The notes under the pieces: model-generated
Databases searched by the model: none
Told to the model about the DNA's origin: nothing
The model's input: the letters and a program-made list of their open reading frames with translations, nothing else
In this document: positions 47,701 through 55,650 of the stretch, piece by piece
How positions within the stretch are numbered: position 1 is the stretch's first letter
Layout: each line of letters opens with the position of its first letter
From: Microbispora sp. H13382
Lineage (GTDB): Bacteria; Actinomycetota; Actinomycetes; Streptosporangiales; Streptosporangiaceae
Assembly (NCBI RefSeq): GCF_014161445.1
Contig: NZ_JABBXA010000001.1
Coordinates: 781,566-845,565 of the forward strand
DNA length: 64,000 bases
Direction of reading: 5' to 3'
Position numbers and translations under genes: made by a program

Positions 47701-50454
47701 GGGGGCCCCGGCCACGCCGCGTACGCGCTCCTCCTCGAAGGCCAGCCACGTGTCGAGGATCTCCTGGTAGAGACCGGCGGCGCTGATCGCCTCCCCGGCC
47801 TGGGCGACGGCGCGCAGCCGTTCGGCGGGCAGGTCGGCGATGAAGCTGAGCATGCGGGGGTTGTGCGCCAGGCCGAGCAGGTCGGCGATGCCCGTGAGCA
47901 GGGCCATCCGGTCGTCGGCCGCCTGCTGCGAGCCGTACCGGTTGACCAGGTACGCGCGGATCTGCTCCTCGGTGAACTCCTCGATGCTGAGCACCCGGCG
48001 GTTGGGCAGCAGGCCGACCTTCTCCCCGAGGGCGGTCATCACCTGGCTGCGCGACTTGAAGTGCTGGGTGCGCCCGGCCACGACGATCTTCGCCTTGTCC
48101 TCCGCCGCGCGCAGCAGTGTGTCGAGGTGGTCGGCCGCCCGTTCGTACGTCACGCGGGTGACCAGTTCGTCGAAGCCGTCGAACAGCAGCACGATGCGGC
48201 CCTGGCGCAGCATGTAGTGGAACGCCTTGAGGTCGATCAGCTCCTCGCCGTGGTTGGCGAGGTGCGCCGCGACCAGCCCGGCGACCGAGTGCGCCTTGTC
48301 GAGGGCGCGCAGCTCGATCAGGATCGGCGTGAGGTGCGGCAGCTCGGCGGGGATGCGCCGGGCCACCTCGCGCAGCGAGAACGTCTTGCCGCGGCCGAAG
48401 TCGCCGAGCACGAGCACGAACCGCCCGTGGTCGGCCGCGAGCAGCCGCGTCAGCTCGCCGGTCAGGTCGTCGCGCACCTCGCCGCCGGTCCGGTCGAGCT
48501 CCCGGAACCGCTGCGGCACGTACAGCTCGGGCGGGTAGCGGCGGTCGCCGCGCAGCCTGGCCGTCTGCCCCGCCACGTAGGACGACAGGTCGAGCAGGCC
48601 TTGGAACTCGGTGAAGCTGCGCAGCCGCAGCCCGCGCCGCAGGGCGTCGTCGCGTAACGCCCGGGGTGGCGGGGGTCCCTGGTACACCAGCTCGGCGGCG
48701 TGCTCCAGCCCCGCCGCGTGGACGTGGCCGAGGAACGCCTCGACCCGCTCCTGGCTCAGCTCCCCGGCGTGCGCGCCGACCAGGACCTGGCGCACGAACC
48801 CGTCCTCAGGATGTGTGACGAGCAGGCGCGGCGGCTCGCCCGCGACACGGCGGATCTTGGCCCGTTCGAAGCGGGTCTCACAGACCTCGGCGATCCGGTC
48901 CAGCAGCAGGTCGGCCGGGCCCGCGGGCTCCTCGGGCTCCGGCGCCGGCTCGGGTGCGGCCGCCGCGGGGGCCTGTGGCCGCCAGCCGCGCCAGCCGTAC
49001 GGCAGGACCTCGGGGTCGCGCAGCTCGGGGCGGTCCCGGGTCCACCGGCGCAGTCCCTCCGGGCTGACCTGGAGGATCTGGTGACGGCCCGGGGCGAGTG
49101 CGGGCACGCACGGCAGCCCATCCAGCTCCCAGACCTCCTCCGGCCCGCCGCGCCGCGCGTCGCGCCCGTGGACGAGCAGGTCGAGCCGGGAGCCGAGCAG
49201 CCGTTCCAGGGTGGCGGCGTCGCGCAGGCCGGGGCGCGGGGGATGGGCGACCGCGCCGATCCGCAGCCATCCCTCGAACGGCCGTAGCCGCTCGGCGAAC
49301 CACGCCGCCTGGGCCTCGCCGACGAAGCCGTGGTCGTCCTCCTCGCGGTGGCTCATCGCGATCGTGGAGTTGACCCCGGCGACGACCGTGCGCAGCTCGG
49401 GCAGTTCGAACAGCGTCCAGGGCTGGGCGCTGTCGAAGGCCGGGCCGTCGAGGCCCTGGTACAGCTCGCCGAAGAGCGTGGAGAAGTGCCGCCACTTCGG
49501 CCAGTACGGCGGCTGCGGCCGCACGTCGTCGGCCTCGCAGGTCGCGAAGTAGGCCCGGCAGGCCGCCTTGGTGACGTCGCGCGGCCCGGGGACGACGACC
49601 AGCCGTCCGGGTTCCAGCCCCAGCAGCACCCGTAGCCCGGTGAGGAACGCGAGGGCCTGCTCGCACTCGCGGATGCTGCCCGACTCGGTGAGGTCGCCGG
49701 TCACCATCAGGAGGTCGGGCCGGGGAACCCCGGCGTCGGCGAGGCGGGTCAGGTCGGCCCACACGCTCGCCTGCAGCTCGCCCGCGTCGAGCGGCTCGTC
49801 CGCCTCCGCCAGCCCGCGCCCGAACCGCGGCCCGGCGACGTGCAGCACGGTCACCGAGGAGGCGCCGCCCGCGCGCTCGGCCGTCGGGAAGGACGGTTCG
49901 GCGGCCGGGGTGCGCCGGGCCCGGGGCACCCGTACGGCGGGGGGCGCGGGGTCGGCGGCGGGCTGGAGGGCATGCCTGCCCGGCTCGGCCGGGAACCGGG
50001 GCGGTTCGGCCGGCTTGGCCCGGCCGGCCAGCGCCTGGCGGATCCGGGTCAGCAGCAGCCGCCGCGCCTCGGCGGGATCGGTCACGCCGAGGAGGTCCAC
50101 CCAGGTGATCGTGGACAGCAGGCCGTCGAGCGGGCAGTCCTCCAGCCGGACCGTCACGAGCTTGTTGGACGGGTTGTCCGGATCGGCGCGCAGCGCCGCC
50201 TGCCATTCGAGCCTGCCGTACCGGGAACCCAGGTAGTTGCGGGTGAGGACCGCGACGACCAGGTCGGCCTCGCTGACCCCGCGGTCCATGAAGTCGATGA
50301 AGTTGGTGCCCGGCACGAAGTCCCACGCCTGCAGCATCGTGCGGTAGCCGGCGGCTTCGAGCTGCCAGGCGATCCAGGTCGCCCACCGCTCGTCGGCGGG
50401 GGAGTAGCTGACGAAGATCTCGGTCCGCGCGTCCCCCCGACCGCTGTGTGTCAT
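44722..50454 (-). CDS. Giant TIR-NACHT-WD40 STAND protein
   Basis: A 1,910-aa multidomain protein. Residues about 10-150 are a TIR domain (EIFVSYSPADERWATWIAWQLEAAGY) with the likely catalytic Glu83 in GRLEWQAAL. About 200-432 follow the calcineurin-like phosphoesterase pattern, but the metal-binding motifs are altered. About 512-645 resemble the restriction-nuclease-like adaptor found in such proteins. The NACHT ATPase has Walker A at 684-691 (GDFGRGKT) and Walker B at 756-764 (LLFDGFDEL). About 1096-1180 are pentapeptide repeats. About 1241-1855 are fifteen WD40 repeats, followed by a conserved cap. This is the build of bacterial innate-immunity NTPases, where WD40 senses and TIR kills by NAD+ cleavage. 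ATG 50454 has no ribosome-binding site; GATACT seven bases upstream suggests a leaderless mRNA. Confidence 0.92.
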   Translation of the reverse strand: MTHSGRGDARTEIFVSYSPADERWATWIAWQLEAAGYRTMLQAWDFVPGTNFIDFMDRGVSEADLVVAVLTRNYLGSRYGRLEWQAALRADPDNPSNKLVTVRLEDCPLDGLLSTITWVDLLGVTDPAEARRLLLTRIRQALAGRAKPAEPPRFPAEPGRHALQPAADPAPPAVRVPRARRTPAAEPSFPTAERAGGASSVTVLHVAGPRFGRGLAEADEPLDAGELQASVWADLTRLADAGVPRPDLLMVTGDLTESGSIRECEQALAFLTGLRVLLGLEPGRLVVVPGPRDVTKAACRAYFATCEADDVRPQPPYWPKWRHFSTLFGELYQGLDGPAFDSAQPWTLFELPELRTVVAGVNSTIAMSHREEDDHGFVGEAQAAWFAERLRPFEGWLRIGAVAHPPRPGLRDAATLERLLGSRLDLLVHGRDARRGGPEEVWELDGLPCVPALAPGRHQILQVSPEGLRRWTRDRPELRDPEVLPYGWRGWRPQAPAAAAPEPAPEPEEPAGPADLLLDRIAEVCETRFERAKIRRVAGEPPRLLVTHPEDGFVRQVLVGAHAGELSQERVEAFLGHVHAAGLEHAAELVYQGPPPPRALRDDALRRGLRLRSFTEFQGLLDLSSYVAGQTARLRGDRRYPPELYVPQRFRELDRTGGEVRDDLTGELTRLLAADHGRFVLVLGDFGRGKTFSLREVARRIPAELPHLTPILIELRALDKAHSVAGLVAAHLANHGEELIDLKAFHYMLRQGRIVLLFDGFDELVTRVTYERAADHLDTLLRAAEDKAKIVVAGRTQHFKSRSQVMTALGEKVGLLPNRRVLSIEEFTEEQIRAYLVNRYGSQQAADDRMALLTGIADLLGLAHNPRMLSFIADLPAERLRAVAQAGEAISAAGLYQEILDTWLAFEEERVRGVAGAPGGLTREELWRAATTLALRLWETGETYLRPAELAEAADTLTGLASDAQTRVPYGPGADGTGTTGGQGAARLTPEQAAHAVGAGSLLVRTDEGLFGFIHASVVEWLVARHLAESLGTGHAGGLGLRPLSALTVDFLCDLADASRLQAWAARTLASPGAGDVARANAIKVTTRLRTSARTDLRGARLSGEDLSYRELQGVDLTGADLTDARLVGADLSHAVLRDARLAGARLDEAVLVGADLRGADFTRARLARADLRDAAVEGSRWDRAALIDVTGVPRGAPELRGAAVAPDGAGADGGRVGAEPAPAVVGVPYGYHFESSRLPEPVAYRPDGGVLALGGEDGGVLVCDSVTGSVLRTLQGHRGRVYKVAYGEAGLVTGASDGTVRVWDPATGEPSHVLRAHAEGVWPVVTSGDLIAAGGADGIMRIWRSGEPAWELPGHTAPIYTAVFLPGLLVTGDSAGAIRVWDLATGRVRHHLHGHSGAVYRLALSPDGTRLAAGDAQGVLRVWDPRTGAALHELTGHPGRIYTLAFHPEGRLLASGDTEGAVRLWDPVTGAAAGSLPGHRGAVYQVLFDPTGELLATGDSDGVVRLWDHRTGQTRAELTGHRGSVWPFAFRPDGRQLATGSNDGTARLWDPHTGQCVQTLRGHGRRVTSVRFSADGGMLAACGNDGYVRLWDPVTGRRLRSLTGTADRLVSAVFSPAGPLLATASNDGGVYLWNPVAGTYERELNVETDHVWAEAFSPDGQLLATANDDDSVRLWYRPSGRQVANLTGHRGRVRSIAFSPDGRLVATGCDDRKVRLWDVSTGRSAATLNGHGDRVYAVAFSPTGGLLASASNDGTARLWETASGECLRVLDGGGRLWTAAFSPSGDLLATAGDDLAVHLWDPASGARVASLAGHGRRVWSVAFHPSGDLLASAGDDGVAILWDVARRERRATLLGLSEGWAAFSPGGLYKLEGDVTGQFWYVIGMCRFEPGELDEYLPEVRRLALDEPF

Positions 50455-50532
50455 GAGGCCCAGTATCACCGTTGCCACCGACGGTTTGGAGGGGGTTCGA
50501 TCATCCTCCGGCCGCCGATATAGGGTGTGCGC

Positions 50533-51723
50533 GTGGCGACCGGGCTGCGGCGACTGAGCGTTCTCGACTGGATCAGGTTCGGACTGCTCGCGGCGGGCCT
50601 GGTCTTCGTGGCCACCGGCCTGCTGCCGGCCGAGGAGGCCAGGGACAGCATCGAACGCATCGCCCCTCTGCTGCTGTTCCTCGGCGCGGTGATCGTGCTT
50701 GCGGAGTTGACCAAGGAGGCGCAGGTCTTCGACGTCATCGCGACCCGCATCGCGATCGTCGGCCGGGGCAGCTACGCCGTTCTCTTCCTGTTCTGTACGG
50801 CTTTCGCCTCGCTGGTCACGATCTTCCTGAACCTGGACACGACGGCCGTCCTGCTGACGCCGGTCATGCTGGCCCTGGCGCCGCGCGCGAAGATCGCGCC
50901 GCTGCCGCTCGCGATGACCACGGTCTGGCTGGCCAACACCGCGAGCCTGCTGCTGCCGGTCTCCAACCTCACCAACCTGCTCGCCATGAACCGGGTCGCG
51001 CTGACCACGCAGGAGTTCGCCGCGCGGATGTGGGCCCCGCAGGCCGTGTCGATCGCGGTGACGATGGCGTTCCTGTGGGCGTTCTACTGGCGGCGGGGCG
51101 AGCGGGGCGAGGACCGCTACGAGCCGCCGCCACCGGTGCCCGTGGCCGACCGGGTGCTGTTCGGCGTCGCGGGGGTGGCGTGCCTGCTGTTCATCGTCGC
51201 GATCCTGGCGGGGGTGGAGATCGGCGTCGCGGCGCTCGTCGCGGCGGTCGCGGTGGTCGCCGCCTTCGCCTGGCGCGACCGGGCCAAGCTCGTGTGGGGC
51301 CTGATCCCCTGGCGGCTGCTGGTCTTCGTCACCGGGCTGTTTCTCGTGGTCCCGACGCTCAGCCGCCTCGGCCTGGCGGACGTCATGCGCGCGCTCGTCG
51401 GCGTGGGCGGCGACGGGGACGGCGCCTACCGCGCGGCGGCCGCCGGAGCCGCGCTGTCCAACGTGCTCAACAACCTCCCCGCGTACGTCGCGGGCGAGCA
51501 GGTCATCCCCGCGGCCAACCACACACAGCTGCTGTCGCTGCTCGCGGGCACCAACCTGGGCCCGCTGATCACGCCCTGGGGCTCGCTCGCGACGCTGCTG
51601 TGGTTCGAGTGGTGCCGGCGGGGAGACGTGCGGGTGCCGCTGGCCAAGTTCGTCGCCACCGGCGCGGGCCTCGCCCTGGCGGGCCTCGCCGCCACGGTCA
51701 CCGTCCTGGTCCTCACCGCCTGA
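50533..51723 (+). CDS. ArsB/NhaD-type ion transporter
   Basis: A 396-aa membrane protein with about eleven spans in the ion-transporter superfamily pattern. It has two similar halves with conserved loops: FLNLDTTAVLLTPVMLAL, NTASLLLPVSNLTNLLA in the first, and ALSNVLNNLPAYVAG, GTNLGPLITPWGSLATLLW in the second. The fold is shared by arsenite exporters (ArsB) and Na+/H+ antiporters; the substrate cannot be told, and no ars genes are adjacent. GTG 50533 is preferred because TAGGGT (50521-50526) ends six bases before it; GTG 50527 overlaps that box. Divergent from the STAND gene. Confidence 0.88.
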   Translation: MATGLRRLSVLDWIRFGLLAAGLVFVATGLLPAEEARDSIERIAPLLLFLGAVIVLAELTKEAQVFDVIATRIAIVGRGSYAVLFLFCTAFASLVTIFLNLDTTAVLLTPVMLALAPRAKIAPLPLAMTTVWLANTASLLLPVSNLTNLLAMNRVALTTQEFAARMWAPQAVSIAVTMAFLWAFYWRRGERGEDRYEPPPPVPVADRVLFGVAGVACLLFIVAILAGVEIGVAALVAAVAVVAAFAWRDRAKLVWGLIPWRLLVFVTGLFLVVPTLSRLGLADVMRALVGVGGDGDGAYRAAAAGAALSNVLNNLPAYVAGEQVIPAANHTQLLSLLAGTNLGPLITPWGSLATLLWFEWCRRGDVRVPLAKFVATGAGLALAGLAATVTVLVLTA

Positions 51724-51838
51724 GCCGCCGCCCGGCCGGGGTCCGGCCCACGGCTATGGTCGCCGCTGAGAACGACACGGCGAAAAGTTGTGGGTTTCCT
51801 CATTCGCCGGATGGAGGGTCTTGGTATGGGATCGATTC

Positions 51839-52447
51839 GTGACAGATGAACAGAGCACGCCGAAGCGGCGCTTCCCCGCAGCCGACATCGCCAGAGTCAG
51901 CGTCTTCGCCGCGCTGATCGCCGTGCTCGGCCTGCCGGGCGCGCTGAACGTCTTCGGCGACGCGGTGCCGATCACGCTGCAGACACTCGGCGTCATGCTC
52001 GCCGGGGCGATCCTGGGCACGTGGCGGTCCGCCCTCGCCGTGACGGTCCTGCTCGTGCTGGTCGCCGCGGGGCTGCCCCTGCTGGCCGGCGGACGCGGCG
52101 GGCTCGGCGTCTTCACCGGTCCCTCGGCCGGCTTCCTGCTCGGCTGGCTTCCCGGCGCGGCCCTGACCGGGTGGATCGTCGAACGCGGCGGACGCGCGCC
52201 GGGCACGGTCCGGCTGGTGGCCGCCTGCCTGGCCGGCGGCGTCGGCGTGGTCTACCTGTGCGGCATCCCCGTGCAGGCCCTGGTCACCGGGCTGTCCCTG
52301 GGCAAGACCGCGCTGCTCAGCGCAGCCTTCCTGCCGGGCGACCTGGCCAAGGCGGCGCTGGCGTCGATCGTGGCGCGGGGCACCCAGCGGGCCTATCCTG
52401 ACGCGGTCCCGGCGGTGCACCGCGAGCGGCTGAGGGCAGGGGGGTGA
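51839..52447 (+). CDS. bioY: Biotin transporter BioY (ECF S component)
   Basis: A 202-aa integral membrane substrate-binding subunit of an energy-coupling-factor biotin importer, with about six spans. Typical signatures are VFAALIAVLGLPGAL, PITLQTLGVMLAGAILG and GRGGLGVFTGPSAGFLLGWLPGA. GTG 51839 follows a TATGGG box (51825-51830) by eight bases. It is the first of five genes; the ATPase and transmembrane coupling subunits are the fourth and fifth (54976-56252), forming a complete BioMNY module. Confidence 0.93.
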   Translation: MTDEQSTPKRRFPAADIARVSVFAALIAVLGLPGALNVFGDAVPITLQTLGVMLAGAILGTWRSALAVTVLLVLVAAGLPLLAGGRGGLGVFTGPSAGFLLGWLPGAALTGWIVERGGRAPGTVRLVAACLAGGVGVVYLCGIPVQALVTGLSLGKTALLSAAFLPGDLAKAALASIVARGTQRAYPDAVPAVHRERLRAGG

Positions 52448-52454
52448 CCCGTCC

Positions 52455-53828
52455 GTGCCGGTAGCCGCGCAGGTCATGCGGCACGCCGCCGTCCGCCCGC
52501 AGCGAATCGCTGTGTCCGGTCCTGAGGGGGACCTGACCTATGCCGAGCTCGCGGACCGGGCCGTCCGTGCCGCACGCCGTCTCGCCGACGACGGGATCGG
52601 GCGCGACGCGCTCATCGCGGTCGGCCAGGCCGACCCGGCGGCGCTGCTCGTCGCCGTGCTCGCCGCCGATCTGGCGGGGGTCACGCCGCTGCTGTGCGAC
52701 CACGCCTGGAACGAGGAACGGCGGGCGCAGGTCATGGCCGCGGTGCCGGCGGCCGCCCGTTTCGACGCCCCGCTCCCGGAGGCGGACGGCCCGCCCGTAC
52801 GGCACCGTCCCGAGCCGGACGACCTCACCTGGGCCTGCTTCAGCTCCGGCAGCACCGGCAGGCCCCGCGCCGTGGTGCGTGGCCGCGCCTCGTGGACGGG
52901 GTCGTTCGCCCACCTGGACGAGCTGACCGGGATCGGCCCCGGCGACGTCGTGCTGATCCCCGGCCCGCTGGTCTCCTCCCTGTACGGCTTCGCCGCCGTG
53001 CACGCGCTGGCGGCGGGCGCGACGGCCGTGGCGCCCGGCCGGTGGTCGCCGGGCGCGCTGGCCGGGCAGTTGCGGCGGGCCACCATGGTCCACGTGGTGC
53101 CGCACCGGCTGCCCGCCGTGCTGGACGCCCTGGCCGCGGCCGGAGGCCCGCTGCGCACCGCCGTGGTCGGCGGGGCGGCGACGGACTCCGCCGCCCGGAC
53201 CCGGGCGGCGACGGCCGGAGTGCGTGTGGTGTCCTATTACGGCGCCACCGAGCTGTCGTTCGTCGCCGTGGACGCCGACGGCTCCGGGCTGCGGCCCTTC
53301 CCCGGCGTCGAGGTCGACGTCAGGGCGCTGCCCGGGCAGGCCCTCGGCGAGGTGTGGGTGCGCTCCCCGTGGCTCTGCGAGGGTTACCTGGCCGGCGCGA
53401 CGGGCCCCCTCCGGCGGGACGGCGACGGCTGGATGACGGTCGGCGACCTGGCGGAGCCGTACCGGACGGGCGAGGTCCTGCGGCTGCGCGGCCGGGGCGA
53501 CGGCGCGATCCAGACCGGCGGCGCCACCGTGGTGCCCGAGGACGTCGAGGAGGTGCTGAGGAAGGTGCCGGGAGTGGACGACGTGGTCGTGGTCGGCACG
53601 CCGCACCCGCACCTGGGCGCCGTGGTCACCGCGGTCGTCGAGGGCGAGGACGCGTCGCGGGCGGCGCTGGAGGCGACGGCGCGCGCCGAGCTCGACCCGG
53701 CGCAGCGCCCCCGCCGCTGGTACGCGGCCCGGTCCCTGCCCCGCACCCCCACCGGGAAGCCGGCCCGCGGCCTCGTCGCCGCCCGCCTCGCCGCCGGCGG
53801 CGACCCCGGCCTGCGAAGGCTCGGCTGA
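52455..53828 (+). CDS. AMP-dependent acyl-CoA synthetase family protein
   Basis: A 457-aa ANL-superfamily adenylating enzyme, somewhat short. The phosphate loop is SSGSTGRPRAVVRG, followed by the ATP motif VVSYYGATELSF, the TVGDL aspartate, and the C-terminal lysine motif PRTPTGKPARG. It should activate a carboxylic acid with ATP and transfer it to CoA or a carrier. GTG 52455 follows bioY after 7 bases. The bioY-ligase-thiolase order resembles the B. subtilis yhfU-yhfT-yhfS operon, whose biochemical role is not settled. A biotin-precursor acid such as a pimelate relative is one idea, not shown. Confidence 0.9.
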   Translation: MPVAAQVMRHAAVRPQRIAVSGPEGDLTYAELADRAVRAARRLADDGIGRDALIAVGQADPAALLVAVLAADLAGVTPLLCDHAWNEERRAQVMAAVPAAARFDAPLPEADGPPVRHRPEPDDLTWACFSSGSTGRPRAVVRGRASWTGSFAHLDELTGIGPGDVVLIPGPLVSSLYGFAAVHALAAGATAVAPGRWSPGALAGQLRRATMVHVVPHRLPAVLDALAAAGGPLRTAVVGGAATDSAARTRAATAGVRVVSYYGATELSFVAVDADGSGLRPFPGVEVDVRALPGQALGEVWVRSPWLCEGYLAGATGPLRRDGDGWMTVGDLAEPYRTGEVLRLRGRGDGAIQTGGATVVPEDVEEVLRKVPGVDDVVVVGTPHPHLGAVVTAVVEGEDASRAALEATARAELDPAQRPRRWYAARSLPRTPTGKPARGLVAARLAAGGDPGLRRLG

Positions 53829-53829
53829 G

Positions 53830-54975
53830 ATGGACGAGCAGGCGGTCGTCGTGGCGGCCCGCCGCACTCCCATCGGCACCGCCGGCCACGCGTTCCGGGC
53901 CCTGACGGCCGACCGGCTCGCCGCGCCCGTCGTCGAGGCGGTCGCCCGCGACGTGGCGCACCTCGGCGTCCCGGTCGACGACGTGGTGCTGGGCAACTGC
54001 ACGGGACCCGGGGGCAACCTGGCGCGGGTCTGCGCGCTCGCCGCCGGGATGGGCCACGAGGTGCCCGGCGTCACCGTCGACCGGCAGTGCGGCAGCGGCC
54101 TCGCGGCGATCCTGCTGGCCGCCCAGGCGGTGCGCTGCGGTGACGCGGACCTGGTCGTCGCCGGGGGCGTGGAGAGCGCCTCGACCGCGCCGCTGCGGGC
54201 GCACCGGCACGAGGGTGAGCCGGCTGTGCCGTACGAGCGGGCGCCGTTCGCCCCCGAGGGACACCCCGACCCGGACATGGGTCCGGCCGCCGAGGCGCTC
54301 GCCGCCGCGCGCGGCGTGACCAGGCAGCGCCAGGACGCGTACGCCTGCCGGAGCCACGCGCGGGCGCTGGCCGCCCGGGAGGCCGGCCGGTTCGCGCGCG
54401 AGATCGTCCCGATCGGCGGCCGGGTGGACGACCAGCGCCCGCGCGTGCTGCGGGCGAATTCGCTGGCCCGGCTGCCCGCCGCGTTCGTGCCGGGGGGTAC
54501 GGTGACGGCCGGCAACTCCTCCCCGGTCAGCGACGGGGCCGCGGCCGTCGCGGTCGTGCCCGAACGGCTGCGCGCGGCGGGCGGTCTGCCCGGTCTGCGC
54601 CTGCTGGCGGGCGCCGTCGCGGGCTGCGACCCCGCGCTGCCCGGGTGGGGACCGGTGCCCGCCGTACGGCGGGTGCTGCGGCGGGCCGGGGCGGACCTTG
54701 AGAGGGTGGCGGCGGTGGAGATCGTGGAGGCGTTCGCGGCGCAGGTGCTCGCGGTCACCGACGCGCTCGGCCTCGATCCCCTCGGCGCGGACTCCGAGCG
54801 CGTGTGCGCCGACGGCGGCGCGCTGGCCCTCGGCCACCCCTGGGGCGCGAGCGGCGCCGTGGTGGTGACCCGGCTGTTCAGCCGGCTGGCGGGGGCGCCG
54901 AAGGGGACTTTGGGCCTGGCGGCGGTCGCGGTCGGCGGCGGTCTCGGGATCGCCGCCCTGTTCGAGGTGGTGTGA
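53830..54975 (+). CDS. Thiolase family protein with altered active site
   Basis: A 381-aa thiolase-fold protein. The acyl-accepting Cys87 (VDRQCGSG) and His336 (GHPWGASGA) are kept. However, the NEAF motif reads VEAF (Val299 in place of Asn), and the position of the second catalytic Cys is Ala367 (GLAAVAVGGG where thiolases have a Cys before the glycines). Ordinary Claisen condensation or thiolysis is therefore doubtful; it may be an acyl transferase or specialised enzyme. It lies one base after the ligase stop and is immediately followed by bioM. Confidence 0.9.
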   Translation: MDEQAVVVAARRTPIGTAGHAFRALTADRLAAPVVEAVARDVAHLGVPVDDVVLGNCTGPGGNLARVCALAAGMGHEVPGVTVDRQCGSGLAAILLAAQAVRCGDADLVVAGGVESASTAPLRAHRHEGEPAVPYERAPFAPEGHPDPDMGPAAEALAAARGVTRQRQDAYACRSHARALAAREAGRFAREIVPIGGRVDDQRPRVLRANSLARLPAAFVPGGTVTAGNSSPVSDGAAAVAVVPERLRAAGGLPGLRLLAGAVAGCDPALPGWGPVPAVRRVLRRAGADLERVAAVEIVEAFAAQVLAVTDALGLDPLGADSERVCADGGALALGHPWGASGAVVVTRLFSRLAGAPKGTLGLAAVAVGGGLGIAALFEVV

Positions 54976-55650
54976 GTGATCCGGCTGGAGGACGTCCATG
55001 TGCGGCTCGGGCAGCGGGAGGTGCTGCGCGGCGTCACGGCCTCGCTGACCGAGCGCCGCGTGGGCGTGGTCGGGGCCAACGGCTCGGGCAAGAGCACGCT
55101 CGCGCGCCTGATCAACGGGCTGGTCCTGCCGTCCTCGGGCACCGTGACCGTGTCCGGGCTCGACACCCGCCGCCACGCGGCCCGCATCAGGCGCGGCGTG
55201 GGGTTCCTGTTCACCGACCCGGACGCGCAGATCGTGATGCCCACGGTGGCCGAGGACGTGGCCTTCTCGCTGCGCCGCAAGGGGCTGGCGCGCGAGGAGG
55301 TCGAGCGCCGGGTGCGGGAGGTCCTGGAGAGGTACGGCCTGGCGGAGCACGCCGACCATCCCGCCCACCATCTGTCCGGCGGCCAGAAGCAACTGCTCGC
55401 CCTCTGCTCGGTCCTGGTGCTCGAACCGGAGATCCTGGTCATGGACGAGCCGACCACGCTGCTCGACCTGCGCCACTCCCGGCAGGTCGCCGTGCTGCTG
55501 CGGGACCTGCCGCAGCAGGTGGTCGTGGTCACCCACGACCTCGCGCTGCTGGAGGACTTCGACCGTGTGCTCGTGATCGACGAGGGGCGGGTCGTCGCCG
55601 ACGCCGATCCCGCCGCCGCGATCGGCCACTACCGGAAGACGATGGCGTGA
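54976..55650 (+). CDS. bioM: ECF transporter ATPase (biotin)
   Basis: A 224-aa ATPase: Walker A GANGSGKST, Q-loop region FTDPDAQIVMPTVAEDVAF (typical of ECF ATPases), signature HLSGGQKQLLALCSVL, Walker B ILVMDEPTTLLD, and His loop VVVTHDLALL. The GTG start directly abuts the thiolase stop (TGA GTG). With BioN and BioY it powers biotin uptake. A CbiO-type label would also fit, but linkage to bioY favours biotin. Confidence 0.92.
   Translation: MIRLEDVHVRLGQREVLRGVTASLTERRVGVVGANGSGKSTLARLINGLVLPSSGTVTVSGLDTRRHAARIRRGVGFLFTDPDAQIVMPTVAEDVAFSLRRKGLAREEVERRVREVLERYGLAEHADHPAHHLSGGQKQLLALCSVLVLEPEILVMDEPTTLLDLRHSRQVAVLLRDLPQQVVVVTHDLALLEDFDRVLVIDEGRVVADADPAAAIGHYRKTMA

Noticed and set aside
44980..48657. 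A 1,225-codon open frame antisense to the STAND gene
   Set aside because: It mirrors the WD40 and NACHT coding sequence and reads as biased, repeat-like composition. It is a GC-skew artefact.
50533..51723. Arsenic-resistance assignment (arsB) for the ion transporter
   Set aside because: The fold is shared with Na+/H+ antiporters and other carriers, and no arsR, arsC or related gene is adjacent, so no gene symbol is given.
54804..55646. In-frame extension of bioN through bioM
   Set aside because: This frame is an out-of-frame shadow of the ATPase gene; bioN starts at the GTGA overlap at 55647.
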